NCBI RefSeq assembly: GCF_011045015.1
Contig: NZ_JAAKZY010000040.1
Span: 1-58,449 of the forward strand
Reading direction: 5' to 3'
From: Streptomyces scabichelini
Lineage (GTDB): Bacteria; Actinomycetota; Actinomycetes; Streptomycetales; Streptomycetaceae
DNA length: 58,449 bases
Of this stretch, positions 8,630 to 16,153 are shown piece by piece. Position numbers and translations under genes: made by a program. Position 1 is the first letter of the stretch. Every line of letters begins with the position of its first letter. The notes beneath the pieces are model-generated. The model made no database searches and had not been told where the DNA came from. It was given only the letters and a program-made list of their open reading frames with translations.

Positions 8630-8665
8630 TGAACCGGTTCACGCCGGGCCCACTGAACCGGTTCA
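8630..8665. promoter_or_regulatory. Two identical 12-bp palindromes TGAACCGGTTCA
   Basis: Perfect palindromes at 8630-8641 and 8654-8665, centres 24 bp apart (about two helical turns, so on the same face). They lie about 110 bp upstream of the pacL-like start and about 155 bp upstream of znuA. This spacing suits cooperative dimer binding by a metal-responsive repressor. No regulator gene is adjacent, so the binding protein is unknown. Confidence 0.65.
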
Positions 8666-8696
8666 TGCAGGGCCGAGGCGACGGAGGGTCATTTCT

Positions 8697-8711
8697 CGGC
8701 AATGATTGTCA
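8697..8711. promoter_or_regulatory. Zur/Fur-like box upstream of the metal importer
   Basis: The AATGATTGTCA core matches about 11 of 15 positions of a TGNNAATGATTNTCA-like Zur motif recalled from actinomycetes. Its AT-rich core stands out from the GC-rich surroundings. It lies 107 bp before the znuA-like start, and a TTGACA hexamer follows at 8735. Zinc repression of the importer is the inferred role. Confidence 0.5.
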
Positions 8712-8818
8712 TATGAGATGGCTCAAAGACGGTCTTGACATCCGTTTCCATCTAGCGTGGCGCTGAGGCCGAGGCCAGGTTCAGCTCGGCGGCAGATCCC
8801 CTTGTTCCGGAGGAATCC

Positions 8819-9757
8819 ATGCGTGTGTCCTCGTCCCGGCGTCTGGCGCTGATCACCGGCGTCTCTATGGCCCTGCTGGCCGGATGCGGCAGCTCGTCCG
8901 ATTCCGGCAGCGACGCCGACGCGGCGCATAGCCCCGTTTCCTCGTCCACCATCCCGGTGGTGGCCTCGACGAACGTCTACGGGGACATCGTCGAGCAGAT
9001 AGGCGGCGGGAAGGTGACGGTCACCTCCATCATCAGTGACCCCGACCAGGACCCGCACTCCTACGAGGCCAACACGCAGAACCAGTTGGCGCTGTCCAAG
9101 GCGAAGGTCGTCATCGAAAACGGCGGCGGTTACGACGACTTCATCGACCGGATGCTCAAGAGCAGTGACAACTCGTCCGCCGAAGTCATCAACGCCGTCG
9201 AGGTCTCCGGCAAGAAGGCTCCGGCGGGCGGAGAGCTCAACGAGCACGTCTGGTACGACTTCCCCACGGTCGGCAAGCTCGCCGACAGCATCGCCACGGC
9301 CCTGGGCAAGGCCGACCCCGACGACGCCGCCACCTTCACCAGGAACGCGAACGCCTTCACGGCGAAGCTGAAGCCACTGGAGCAGAAGGAAGCACAGATC
9401 AAGACCGACCACGGCGGCGCGGAGGTGGCCATCACCGAGCCCGTACCGCTGTACGTGATCGAGGCCAGTGGGCTCAAGGACGCGACACCCGAGGCGTTCA
9501 GCGAGGCCATCGAGGAGGGCGACGACGTCTCGCCGAGGACCCTGCAGGAGACGCTGGCGCTGTTCACCGGCAAGAAGGTCAAGGCGCTGGTCTACAACGA
9601 GCAGACTTCGGGCCCGCAGACCGAGAAGGTCGAACAGGCGGCGAAGGCCGCAGGGATCCCGGTGGTCCCGGTGACCGAGACCCTGCCCGAGGGCAAGGAC
9701 TACCTCGGCTGGATGACCGCCAACGTCGACGCGCTCGCGAGCGCGTTGGGCAAGTGA
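8819..9757 (+). CDS. znuA: Metal ABC transporter substrate-binding lipoprotein (ZnuA-like)
   Basis: 312 residues with a lipoprotein signal (lipobox L-L-A-G-C, Cys23) and the cluster A-I metal-binding fold. Likely ligands are His80 (D-P-H-S-Y), His143 (N-E-H-V-W-Y-D) and Glu207, with a further acidic residue in the C-terminal lobe. There is no long His-rich loop. The ATG follows a ccggagg box. Genes for the ATPase and permease follow with 4-bp overlaps. Zinc is favoured over manganese because of the Zur-like box; sequence alone cannot decide. Confidence 0.88.
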   Translation: MRVSSSRRLALITGVSMALLAGCGSSSDSGSDADAAHSPVSSSTIPVVASTNVYGDIVEQIGGGKVTVTSIISDPDQDPHSYEANTQNQLALSKAKVVIENGGGYDDFIDRMLKSSDNSSAEVINAVEVSGKKAPAGGELNEHVWYDFPTVGKLADSIATALGKADPDDAATFTRNANAFTAKLKPLEQKEAQIKTDHGGAEVAITEPVPLYVIEASGLKDATPEAFSEAIEEGDDVSPRTLQETLALFTGKKVKALVYNEQTSGPQTEKVEQAAKAAGIPVVPVTETLPEGKDYLGWMTANVDALASALGK

Positions 9758-10641
9758 GGCGGCCCGCCGTGGCCTCCTTGCCCCGTGCCCGCCAGGGCAG
9801 GACCGAGGGTCCCGACCGTGGCACGGAGGCCGCGGTGATCAGCCTGCGTGGCGCGGCCCTGTCCTACGGCGACCGCGTGCTGTGGCAGGACCTCGATCTC
9901 GACGTACGGCCTGGGGAGTTCCTGGCCGTGCTCGGGCCCAACGGATCGGGCAAGACCAGTTTCGTACGCGCCCTGCTCGGTCAACGTCAGCTGTCCGGCG
10001 GCACGTTGACGGTCCTGGGCCGCCCGCCCCGCAAGGGCAGCCGGTACATCGGCTACGTCCCGCAGCAGGCGACCCTGTCCGCCCACGCGATGCTGCGCGC
10101 CCGGGACCTGGTCCGCTTCGGCATCGACGGACACGGATTCGGACCCCGGCTGCGCACGGGCGCCGTCCGCCGCCGGGTGGACGAGGTCCTGGAGTCGGTC
10201 GGGGCCGCCGCGTACGCGGATGTCCCCGTCGGCCTGCTCTCCGGCGGCGAGCGGCAGCGCGTACGCATCGGACAGGCGCTGGCCACCGACCCGCGCATTC
10301 TGCTGTGCGACGAGCCGCTGCTCTCCCTCGACCTCAACCACCAGCGGGCCGTCACGGAACTGGTGGACGCCCGGCGCCGCTCCCACGGCACGGCGGTGGT
10401 CTTTGTCACCCACGAGATCAACCCCGTGCTGGGACTGGTGGACCGTGTGCTGTACCTAGCCCGCGGCGGCTATCGGGTCGGCACGCCGGACGAGGTACTG
10501 ACCTCTCAGGCGCTGTCGCAGCTCTACGGCACGCAGGTCGATGTCGTCCGGGTCCGGGACCGGATCATGGTCGTGGGCGTGCCCGACGAGGTGGCCGAGC
10601 CGCCGCACCACCCTGAACTGCCGCACGGAGTACGGCCATGA
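9754..10641 (+). CDS. znuC: Metal ABC transporter ATP-binding protein (ZnuC-like)
   Basis: 295 residues from the GTG at 9754, which overlaps the znuA stop by 4 bp (GTGA). A later GTG at 9836 would remove a 27-residue Arg/Gly-rich leader and is a possible true start. Walker A is G-P-N-G-S-G-K-T, the Q-loop lies in Y-V-P-Q-Q, the signature is L-S-G-G-E-R, Walker B is I-L-L-C-D-E-P and the H-loop is V-T-H-E. It is of the length and type of zinc/manganese importer ATPases. Its C-terminal extension ends at the 4-bp overlap with the permease gene. Confidence 0.9.
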   Translation: MRRPAVASLPRARQGRTEGPDRGTEAAVISLRGAALSYGDRVLWQDLDLDVRPGEFLAVLGPNGSGKTSFVRALLGQRQLSGGTLTVLGRPPRKGSRYIGYVPQQATLSAHAMLRARDLVRFGIDGHGFGPRLRTGAVRRRVDEVLESVGAAAYADVPVGLLSGGERQRVRIGQALATDPRILLCDEPLLSLDLNHQRAVTELVDARRRSHGTAVVFVTHEINPVLGLVDRVLYLARGGYRVGTPDEVLTSQALSQLYGTQVDVVRVRDRIMVVGVPDEVAEPPHHPELPHGVRP

Positions 10642-11519
10642 CCATCGCCGAGGGGATCTGGCAGCAGATCTTCAACTTCGACCACTACGGCGAGCTGCTC
10701 GCCCTGGTGCGCAACTCCCTCATCGCGGGCGTCGCGCTCGGCCTGGTCGGCGGTCTGGTGGGGGTCTTCGTGATCATGCGGGATCTGCCGTTCGCGGTGC
10801 ACGGCATCAGCGAGTTGTCGTTCGCCGGTGCCTCGGCGGCGCTGCTGCTGGGGGTGAACATCGTGGCGGGCTCGATCGTCGGATCGCTGATCGCGGCCGG
10901 GACGATCGGCCTGCTCGGCTCCCGCGCCCGGGACCGCAACTCGGTGATCGGCACGCTCATGCCGTTCGGACTCGGACTCGGCGTGCTCTTCCTCGCCTTG
11001 TACAAGGGCCGGGCGGCGAACAAATTCGGCATTCTGACCGGGCAGATCGTCGCCGTCGACACCCCACAGATGTCGTGGCTGCTCGGTACGTCGGCCGTGG
11101 TGCTCGTGGCGCTGATGCTCATGTGGCGGCCGCTCGCGTTCGCCAGTGCCGACCCGGAGGTGGCCGAGGCGCGTGGCGTGCCGGTCCGCACACTGTCGTT
11201 CGTCTTCATGATCGTGCTGGGGCTCGCGGTCGCCCTGTCCGTGCAGATCGTCGGCGCGCTGCTGGTCCTCACCCTGGTCGTCACGCCCGCGGCCGCCGCG
11301 GCCCGGGTCACGGCCTCACCGGTGCTGCTTCCCGTGCTGAGCGTGGTGTTCGCGGTGGCCTCCATCGAGGGTGGCATCCTGCTCGCCCTGGGCAGCAGCA
11401 TCCCCATCAGCCCCTACGTCACCACCATCTCGTTCACGATCTACATCGTCTGCCGGCTGATGGGCACCTACCGGGCCCGGCAGTGGGGAGCCGGACGAAC
11501 CGCTCCCGAGCCCGGCTGA
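10638..11519 (+). CDS. znuB: Metal ABC transporter permease (ZnuB-like, ABC-3 family)
   Basis: 293 residues with about eight or nine hydrophobic segments typical of ABC-3 permeases. The G-I-S-E-L-S-F-A-G-A segment is the family hallmark after the second membrane helix. ATGA overlap with the ATPase gene. It completes the import operon and ends 46 bp before the convergent PaaX-type gene, with no clear terminator between them. Confidence 0.9.
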   Translation: MTIAEGIWQQIFNFDHYGELLALVRNSLIAGVALGLVGGLVGVFVIMRDLPFAVHGISELSFAGASAALLLGVNIVAGSIVGSLIAAGTIGLLGSRARDRNSVIGTLMPFGLGLGVLFLALYKGRAANKFGILTGQIVAVDTPQMSWLLGTSAVVLVALMLMWRPLAFASADPEVAEARGVPVRTLSFVFMIVLGLAVALSVQIVGALLVLTLVVTPAAAAARVTASPVLLPVLSVVFAVASIEGGILLALGSSIPISPYVTTISFTIYIVCRLMGTYRARQWGAGRTAPEPG

Positions 11520-11565
11520 CCAATACCTGCGCCTCCTGGCGTCTGCGGGCCCGGCGCCATGTCCG

Positions 11566-12381
11566 CTACTGCTGCGGTGCGGGGCGTGTCCCGGCCACCT
11601 CGTCGTAGAAGGACTCGGCCGCCGGGCCGAGCAGTTCGTGGGCCTCCAGGAACATCTCGTGCGCTTCGTGGCCCACCCAGCCCGCCGGGAGGAGTTCGGT
11701 CGGCAGGTCGGGGTCGCGGAAGGGGAACTTGCGGTAGTCGTACGTCAGTTGCATGCGCTCGACCAGCGCCTCCTCGGGGCTGAGGTGGCCGCCCCGGTAG
11801 GACGCCATCCGGCCCCGGTAGATGCGCAGCAGCTCCCGGTAGTCGTCGTTGAGCCCGTCCAGGTCCCAGCAGCGGGCGGCCATCTCCCGGTCGACGGGGA
11901 ACCCGGACGACTGGCAACGCAGGGTGTCGAGGCGTACGGCCGGCTCGTCGGCGAACTTCTCCCGTACCTGCCGGATGCGGTCGTGCGGAGAGACATACGT
12001 GGACGGGGCCAGCGGGCCGAAGCCCAGCCAGGCCAGTTCCTTGCGGATGCGGTCGCGGACGCCGCGCTCGGTCTCGGGAACCGAGTAGATGACCATGTGC
12101 CAGTGGCGGTCCCACTCGGACGGCGCCCGGTCGAAGATGCGTGAGCGGCCCTCGTCGAGCAGCTGGAGACTGCGCGTGTTGAGCGTGTAGAGGGTCTCCC
12201 TGCCCTCGCGCCGGACGTCGAACCAGCCTTCCTTGCGCAGCCGCGCGAGCACCACGCGCACCGTACTGTCGCCGACACCGAAGCAGCCCATCAGTGTGCT
12301 GAGGGTGCGCAGCCGGGCGGCGCCTCCGCGGTAGCGGACGTAGTCGCCGAACAGGTCGAAGACGATCGATCGAGGTTTCAC
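11566..12381 (-). CDS. PaaX-family transcriptional regulator
   Basis: 271 residues: N-terminal winged helix (about 1-75; the S-T-V-R-V-V-L-A-R-L recognition helix is PaaX-like), a central region (about 85-175) and a C-terminal PaaX domain rich in aromatic and acidic residues. PaaX represses phenylacetate genes and is released by phenylacetyl-CoA. It is divergent from the salicylate operon with a 174-bp gap, and that pathway runs through an aryl-CoA, so control by salicylyl-CoA or gentisyl-CoA is a reasonable inference. It differs from the LysR-type regulation usual for salicylate in Gram-negatives. Confidence 0.85.
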   Translation of the reverse strand: MKPRSIVFDLFGDYVRYRGGAARLRTLSTLMGCFGVGDSTVRVVLARLRKEGWFDVRREGRETLYTLNTRSLQLLDEGRSRIFDRAPSEWDRHWHMVIYSVPETERGVRDRIRKELAWLGFGPLAPSTYVSPHDRIRQVREKFADEPAVRLDTLRCQSSGFPVDREMAARCWDLDGLNDDYRELLRIYRGRMASYRGGHLSPEEALVERMQLTYDYRKFPFRDPDLPTELLPAGWVGHEAHEMFLEAHELLGPAAESFYDEVAGTRPAPQQ

Positions 12382-12555
12382 GAAAACCGACTATGTCATA
12401 CGGACGGCCGTTGCCGAGGTGCGTCATGTCGACCTTAAGTCCATGCCAAGCCAGGCCTACATTGGGTAACAAATGATTGACGTCCGTTGGTTCAGTGACA
12501 CATGCTGTGGGCGTGCGGGTCAGCCCGCCTCATACTGGACATGGAGGCACAGGCC
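12382..12555. promoter_or_regulatory. Divergent control region between the PaaX-type gene and the salicylate operon
   Basis: CCGTTG elements occur at 12408-12413 and 12484-12489 in locally AT-richer sequence (around 12455-12490). They may be half-sites for the PaaX-type protein, but no full palindrome was found. Confidence 0.3.
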
Positions 12556-14076
12556 ATGGTTTCTCGGATCGCTTGCGTGGGAGGCGGCCCCGGCGGGCTG
12601 TTCTTCGCAACGCTCCTGAAGCAGGCCGATCCGTCGGTCGAGGTGACGGTCTTCGAGCGGAACCGCCCGGACGACACGTTCGGTTTCGGCGTGGTGTTCT
12701 CCGACGCGACCCTGGCCGGCATCCACGCGGCGGACCCGGTGCTGCGCACCGCCCTCGCGGAGCACGGGCGGCACTGGGACGACATCGAGGTACGGCTGAA
12801 GGGGCAGCGCATCCGCTGCGGCGGCAACGGCATGGCGGCGATCAGCCGCAGGACGCTGCTCCAGCTGCTGCGCCGACGGGCCGAGGAAGTGGGCGTCGAG
12901 CTCCGGTTCAGCCACGAGATCCCGGCGGATCCGGCGCAACTGGCCGACTACGACCTGATCGTCGCCGCCGACGGCGCCAACTCCCGCTTCCGCGACGGGC
13001 TCGCCGACGTGCTCGTTCCTGAGGTGGAGGTCGCGACCGCCAAGTTCATCTGGTTCGGGACCAGTTATCTCTTCGACGGGCTGACCTTCGTGCACGAGCA
13101 CGGGCCGCACGGCACCTTCGCCGTGCACGGCTACCCGATCAGTGACGGGGTCAGCACCTTCATCGTGGAGACCGACGAGGAGTCCTGGCGCAGGGCCGGG
13201 CTCGACCAGTTCGACACCTCACAGCCGCCCGGCCCGAGCGACGAGAAGACCAAGGCGTACCTGGAGAAGCTCTTCGCCGAGCAGATCGACGGCCACGAAC
13301 TCCTCGTCAACAACTCCCGCTGGGGCAACTTCCGCACCCGCCGCGCCCGCCGCTGGCACTCCGGCAACGTCGTCCTGCTCGGTGACGCCGCCCACACCGC
13401 GCACTTCTCCGTCGGCTCCGGCACCAAGATGGCCATGGAGGACGCCATCGCCCTCGCCATCAGCCTGAACACCCACCGCGACGACCTGCCGGCCGCCCTG
13501 GAGGCGTACGAGGCGGCGGCCCGGCCCTCCGTGGAGAAGATCCAGGCCTCCGCCCGGCCGAGCCTTTCCTGGTGGGAGCACTTCGGGCGCTACCACGACG
13601 CCTTCGAGCCGACCCGCTTCGCCTTCCACTTCCTCTCCCGCAGCATCGGCAAGGAACGCATCGCGCGCCGCGACCCCGCCTTCGTCGAGGAAGTCGTACG
13701 GGACTGGCGCGCGGCACACGAGGGGCGGGACCCCTTGGACACGCCGCTGCGGGTGGGCGAGCAGGAGTTCGCGGGACGGTGGGTGACCGGCGCCGACCTC
13801 GCGGGGGTGGCGTGCCTGTCGCTGATCGCGCCGGACAGCGAGGCACAACTGCCCGCGTTGTACGGGGAGTTGGAACGTGCCGTGAGCGGTACGACACCGC
13901 CGGAACTCGTCGCCGTCCACGCCGGGACCGCGCTCACCCGGCAGCTGCTCGCGGAGCAGGCCCGGCTGGGGCACGCGGTGCCCGCGCTGATCGTGGAGGA
14001 CGGGATGGACACCGACCGCGCCGAGACGCTGCTGCTGTCCGGGCGCGCCGACCTGGTGGGGAGGGACGAAGCATGA
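12556..14076 (+). CDS. sdgC: Salicylyl-CoA 5-hydroxylase (FAD monooxygenase)
   Basis: 506 residues starting at the ATG at 12556, preceded by ggagg at 8 bases; upstream in-frame starts at 12502 and 12541 have no such box. The FAD GxGxxG motif is G-G-G-P-G-G (9-14) and the second FAD motif is G-D-A-A-H-T-A-H-F. It resembles the monooxygenase half of anthraniloyl-CoA monooxygenase but lacks the fused old-yellow-enzyme half. In Streptomyces sp. WA46, SdgC hydroxylates salicylyl-CoA to gentisyl-CoA with NADH, and the thioester then hydrolyses spontaneously. The identity is strongly supported by the neighbouring ligase and gentisate dioxygenase. The gene overlaps the next by 4 bp. Confidence 0.87.
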   Translation: MVSRIACVGGGPGGLFFATLLKQADPSVEVTVFERNRPDDTFGFGVVFSDATLAGIHAADPVLRTALAEHGRHWDDIEVRLKGQRIRCGGNGMAAISRRTLLQLLRRRAEEVGVELRFSHEIPADPAQLADYDLIVAADGANSRFRDGLADVLVPEVEVATAKFIWFGTSYLFDGLTFVHEHGPHGTFAVHGYPISDGVSTFIVETDEESWRRAGLDQFDTSQPPGPSDEKTKAYLEKLFAEQIDGHELLVNNSRWGNFRTRRARRWHSGNVVLLGDAAHTAHFSVGSGTKMAMEDAIALAISLNTHRDDLPAALEAYEAAARPSVEKIQASARPSLSWWEHFGRYHDAFEPTRFAFHFLSRSIGKERIARRDPAFVEEVVRDWRAAHEGRDPLDTPLRVGEQEFAGRWVTGADLAGVACLSLIAPDSEAQLPALYGELERAVSGTTPPELVAVHAGTALTRQLLAEQARLGHAVPALIVEDGMDTDRAETLLLSGRADLVGRDEA

Positions 14077-16142
14077 GCGCGGACCTGACACCGCTGTTCG
14101 CCCCTGAGGGCGTCGTCGTGATCGGCGCCTCGTCGCAGCCCGGCAAGCTCGGCGCCGCCATGGCCCGCTCCCTGGCCCTCTTCCCCGGTACCCGCGCCCT
14201 GGTCAACGCCCGCCGTCCGAACCCCGACGAGGGCGTGTACGCCTCCGTCGCCGAGGCGGCCGACCAGGCCGACGGACGGCTCGACCTGGCCGTGCTGTGC
14301 GTGCCCGCGGCCGGCTGCGCGGACGCGCTGGCCGAGGCGGCCGCCGCGGGCTGCCGCGCGGCGCTGGTCTGCGCGGGCGGTTTCGGCGAGGCAGGACCGG
14401 AGGGCGAGCAGTACGCCGAGGCGCTGCGGCACGTCGCCGAGGAGACCGGCATCCGGCTGCTCGGCCCCAACACCTCAGGCTTCTTCGCCCCCCACCTCGG
14501 CCTGACGGCCAGCTTCGTGCCCGCCGCCGGACGGCTGCCCGCCGGGGACATCGCCGTCGTCGCGGCCAGCGGCGGCGTCAACCACGCGCTCTCCTTCGAC
14601 CTGGTGACCGCCGGGAACGGCATCAGCCTCGGCGTGGGCATCGGCGCCGGCCTCGACGTGACCGCGGCGGACGTGCTGGAACACCTTGTGGGGGACCGTC
14701 GTACGACAGCCGTGGCGCTGCATGTGGAGACAGTTCCGGACGGGGCGCGACTGGTGGCCGCCGTACGCCTGGTGGCCGCCGTCAAACCGGTCGTGGCGCT
14801 GGTCGTCGGCCGCAGCGACGTCGGTGACTTCGCCCGGTCGCACACCGGCGCGCTGGCCACGAGCTGGCGCACTACACGGGCCGCGCTGCGGCAGGCCGGG
14901 GCGGTGCTCGTCGACGACGAGCGGGAGCTGGTGGACGCGCTCACCGCGCTCTCCCGCATCCAGCTGCCCCCGCACGCCGACCCGGGACTCGGCATCGTCA
15001 CCGCCCAGGCCGGACCGGGGCTGCTGCTGGCCGACCGGGCGGGCACCGACGGCGTCCGGACGCCGGAGCTGACCGAGGCCACGCGGACGACCCTCGCCGG
15101 ACTGCTGCCCCCGCTCACCTACCAGCGCAACCCGGTCGACACCGGCAGGCCCGGCGAGACCTTCGCCCGCGTCCTCTCCGCCACCGCCTCAGATCCGCAG
15201 GTGGACCTGCTGTCCGTCTACGCTCTGACCGAGCCCGACAGCGTCGACCTCGCCTCGGCCGCCCAGGACGCCGGTCTCGGTGCCGCCTCCCCGGCCGTGG
15301 TCGTCGTCGGCGGCCTCCCCGAAGACGTGGCGGAGCAGCGAGCGCGGCTGCACAAGGCGGGGATCCCGGCACTCACCGGACCGGCCTCCGCCGCCAATGC
15401 CGTACGAGCGCTGGTGACGCATGCGCGGCAGCGAGCCCTGCGGGACGAAGAGCCTTCGACGGAGACGACGGAGACGACGGAGACGAAAGCCACCGTGCCG
15501 CCCGGCCCTCTGGACGAGCACGCCGCCAAGACGTTCCTCACCGACCTCGGCCTCCGCACCCCGGACCGCGTCGCCTGCGACTCCCGCGCCGACGCCCACC
15601 ACGCCCTGCGTCTGCTGGGCGGCCCCGTCGCGGTCAAGGTCCTCGACGCCGCGATCCTGCACAAGACGGAGATCGGCGGGGTCCACCTGGGTGTCCGCAC
15701 CCCCGACGAGCTCGACGCGGCACTGGACGCCATCGGCCCCGGCCGCCGCTACCTGGTCGAGGCCATGGCCCCGCCCGGCGTCGACCTCGTGCTGGGTGCG
15801 CGCCGGGACCCCGTGTTCGGGCCGGTCGTGCTCGCGGGGCTCGGCGGTACGGCCGCCGAGGCGCTCGCCGACGTGGCGATCCGGCTCGCCCCGCTCTCCG
15901 CGGCCGAGGCCGCCTCGATGCCCGACGACCTGGCCGCCCGCGCCCTGCTCGACGGCTGGCGCGGCGGGCCCGTGCTCGACCGTGCCGAGTTCGGGCAGGT
16001 CACAGCCGCACTCGCTGCCGCGCTGGCCGCAAGCCCCGACACCGCCGAGATCGAGATCAACCCACTGCGGCTCACTGCCGACGGACTGATCGCCCTGGAC
16101 GCCGTGATCGTCCCCACCGCTCCACCCGCACAGAGCCGCTAA
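14073..16142 (+). CDS. ADP-forming acyl-CoA synthetase (acetate-CoA ligase family), CoA-binding plus ATP-grasp domains
   Basis: 689 residues beginning at an ATGA overlap with the hydroxylase gene. In order: a CoA-binding Rossmann domain (about 5-135; V-V-V-I-G-A-S near the start), a Succ-CoA-ligase-like domain with the likely phosphorylated His in the R-S-H-T-G-A segment, and a C-terminal ATP-grasp domain (about 480-685; V-A-V-K-V-L-D and H-K-T-E-I-G-G-V). A run of Thr/Glu repeats (ETTETTET, near 15470) marks the linker. Such NDP-forming enzymes interconvert acyl-CoA and free acid. It probably provides a second route to salicylyl-CoA or recycles CoA esters. Why one operon has both an ADP-forming and an AMP-forming ligase is unclear. 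Confidence 0.82.
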   Translation: MSADLTPLFAPEGVVVIGASSQPGKLGAAMARSLALFPGTRALVNARRPNPDEGVYASVAEAADQADGRLDLAVLCVPAAGCADALAEAAAAGCRAALVCAGGFGEAGPEGEQYAEALRHVAEETGIRLLGPNTSGFFAPHLGLTASFVPAAGRLPAGDIAVVAASGGVNHALSFDLVTAGNGISLGVGIGAGLDVTAADVLEHLVGDRRTTAVALHVETVPDGARLVAAVRLVAAVKPVVALVVGRSDVGDFARSHTGALATSWRTTRAALRQAGAVLVDDERELVDALTALSRIQLPPHADPGLGIVTAQAGPGLLLADRAGTDGVRTPELTEATRTTLAGLLPPLTYQRNPVDTGRPGETFARVLSATASDPQVDLLSVYALTEPDSVDLASAAQDAGLGAASPAVVVVGGLPEDVAEQRARLHKAGIPALTGPASAANAVRALVTHARQRALRDEEPSTETTETTETKATVPPGPLDEHAAKTFLTDLGLRTPDRVACDSRADAHHALRLLGGPVAVKVLDAAILHKTEIGGVHLGVRTPDELDAALDAIGPGRRYLVEAMAPPGVDLVLGARRDPVFGPVVLAGLGGTAAEALADVAIRLAPLSAAEAASMPDDLAARALLDGWRGGPVLDRAEFGQVTAALAAALAASPDTAEIEINPLRLTADGLIALDAVIVPTAPPAQSR

Positions 16143-16153
16143 GGAGAACGACC

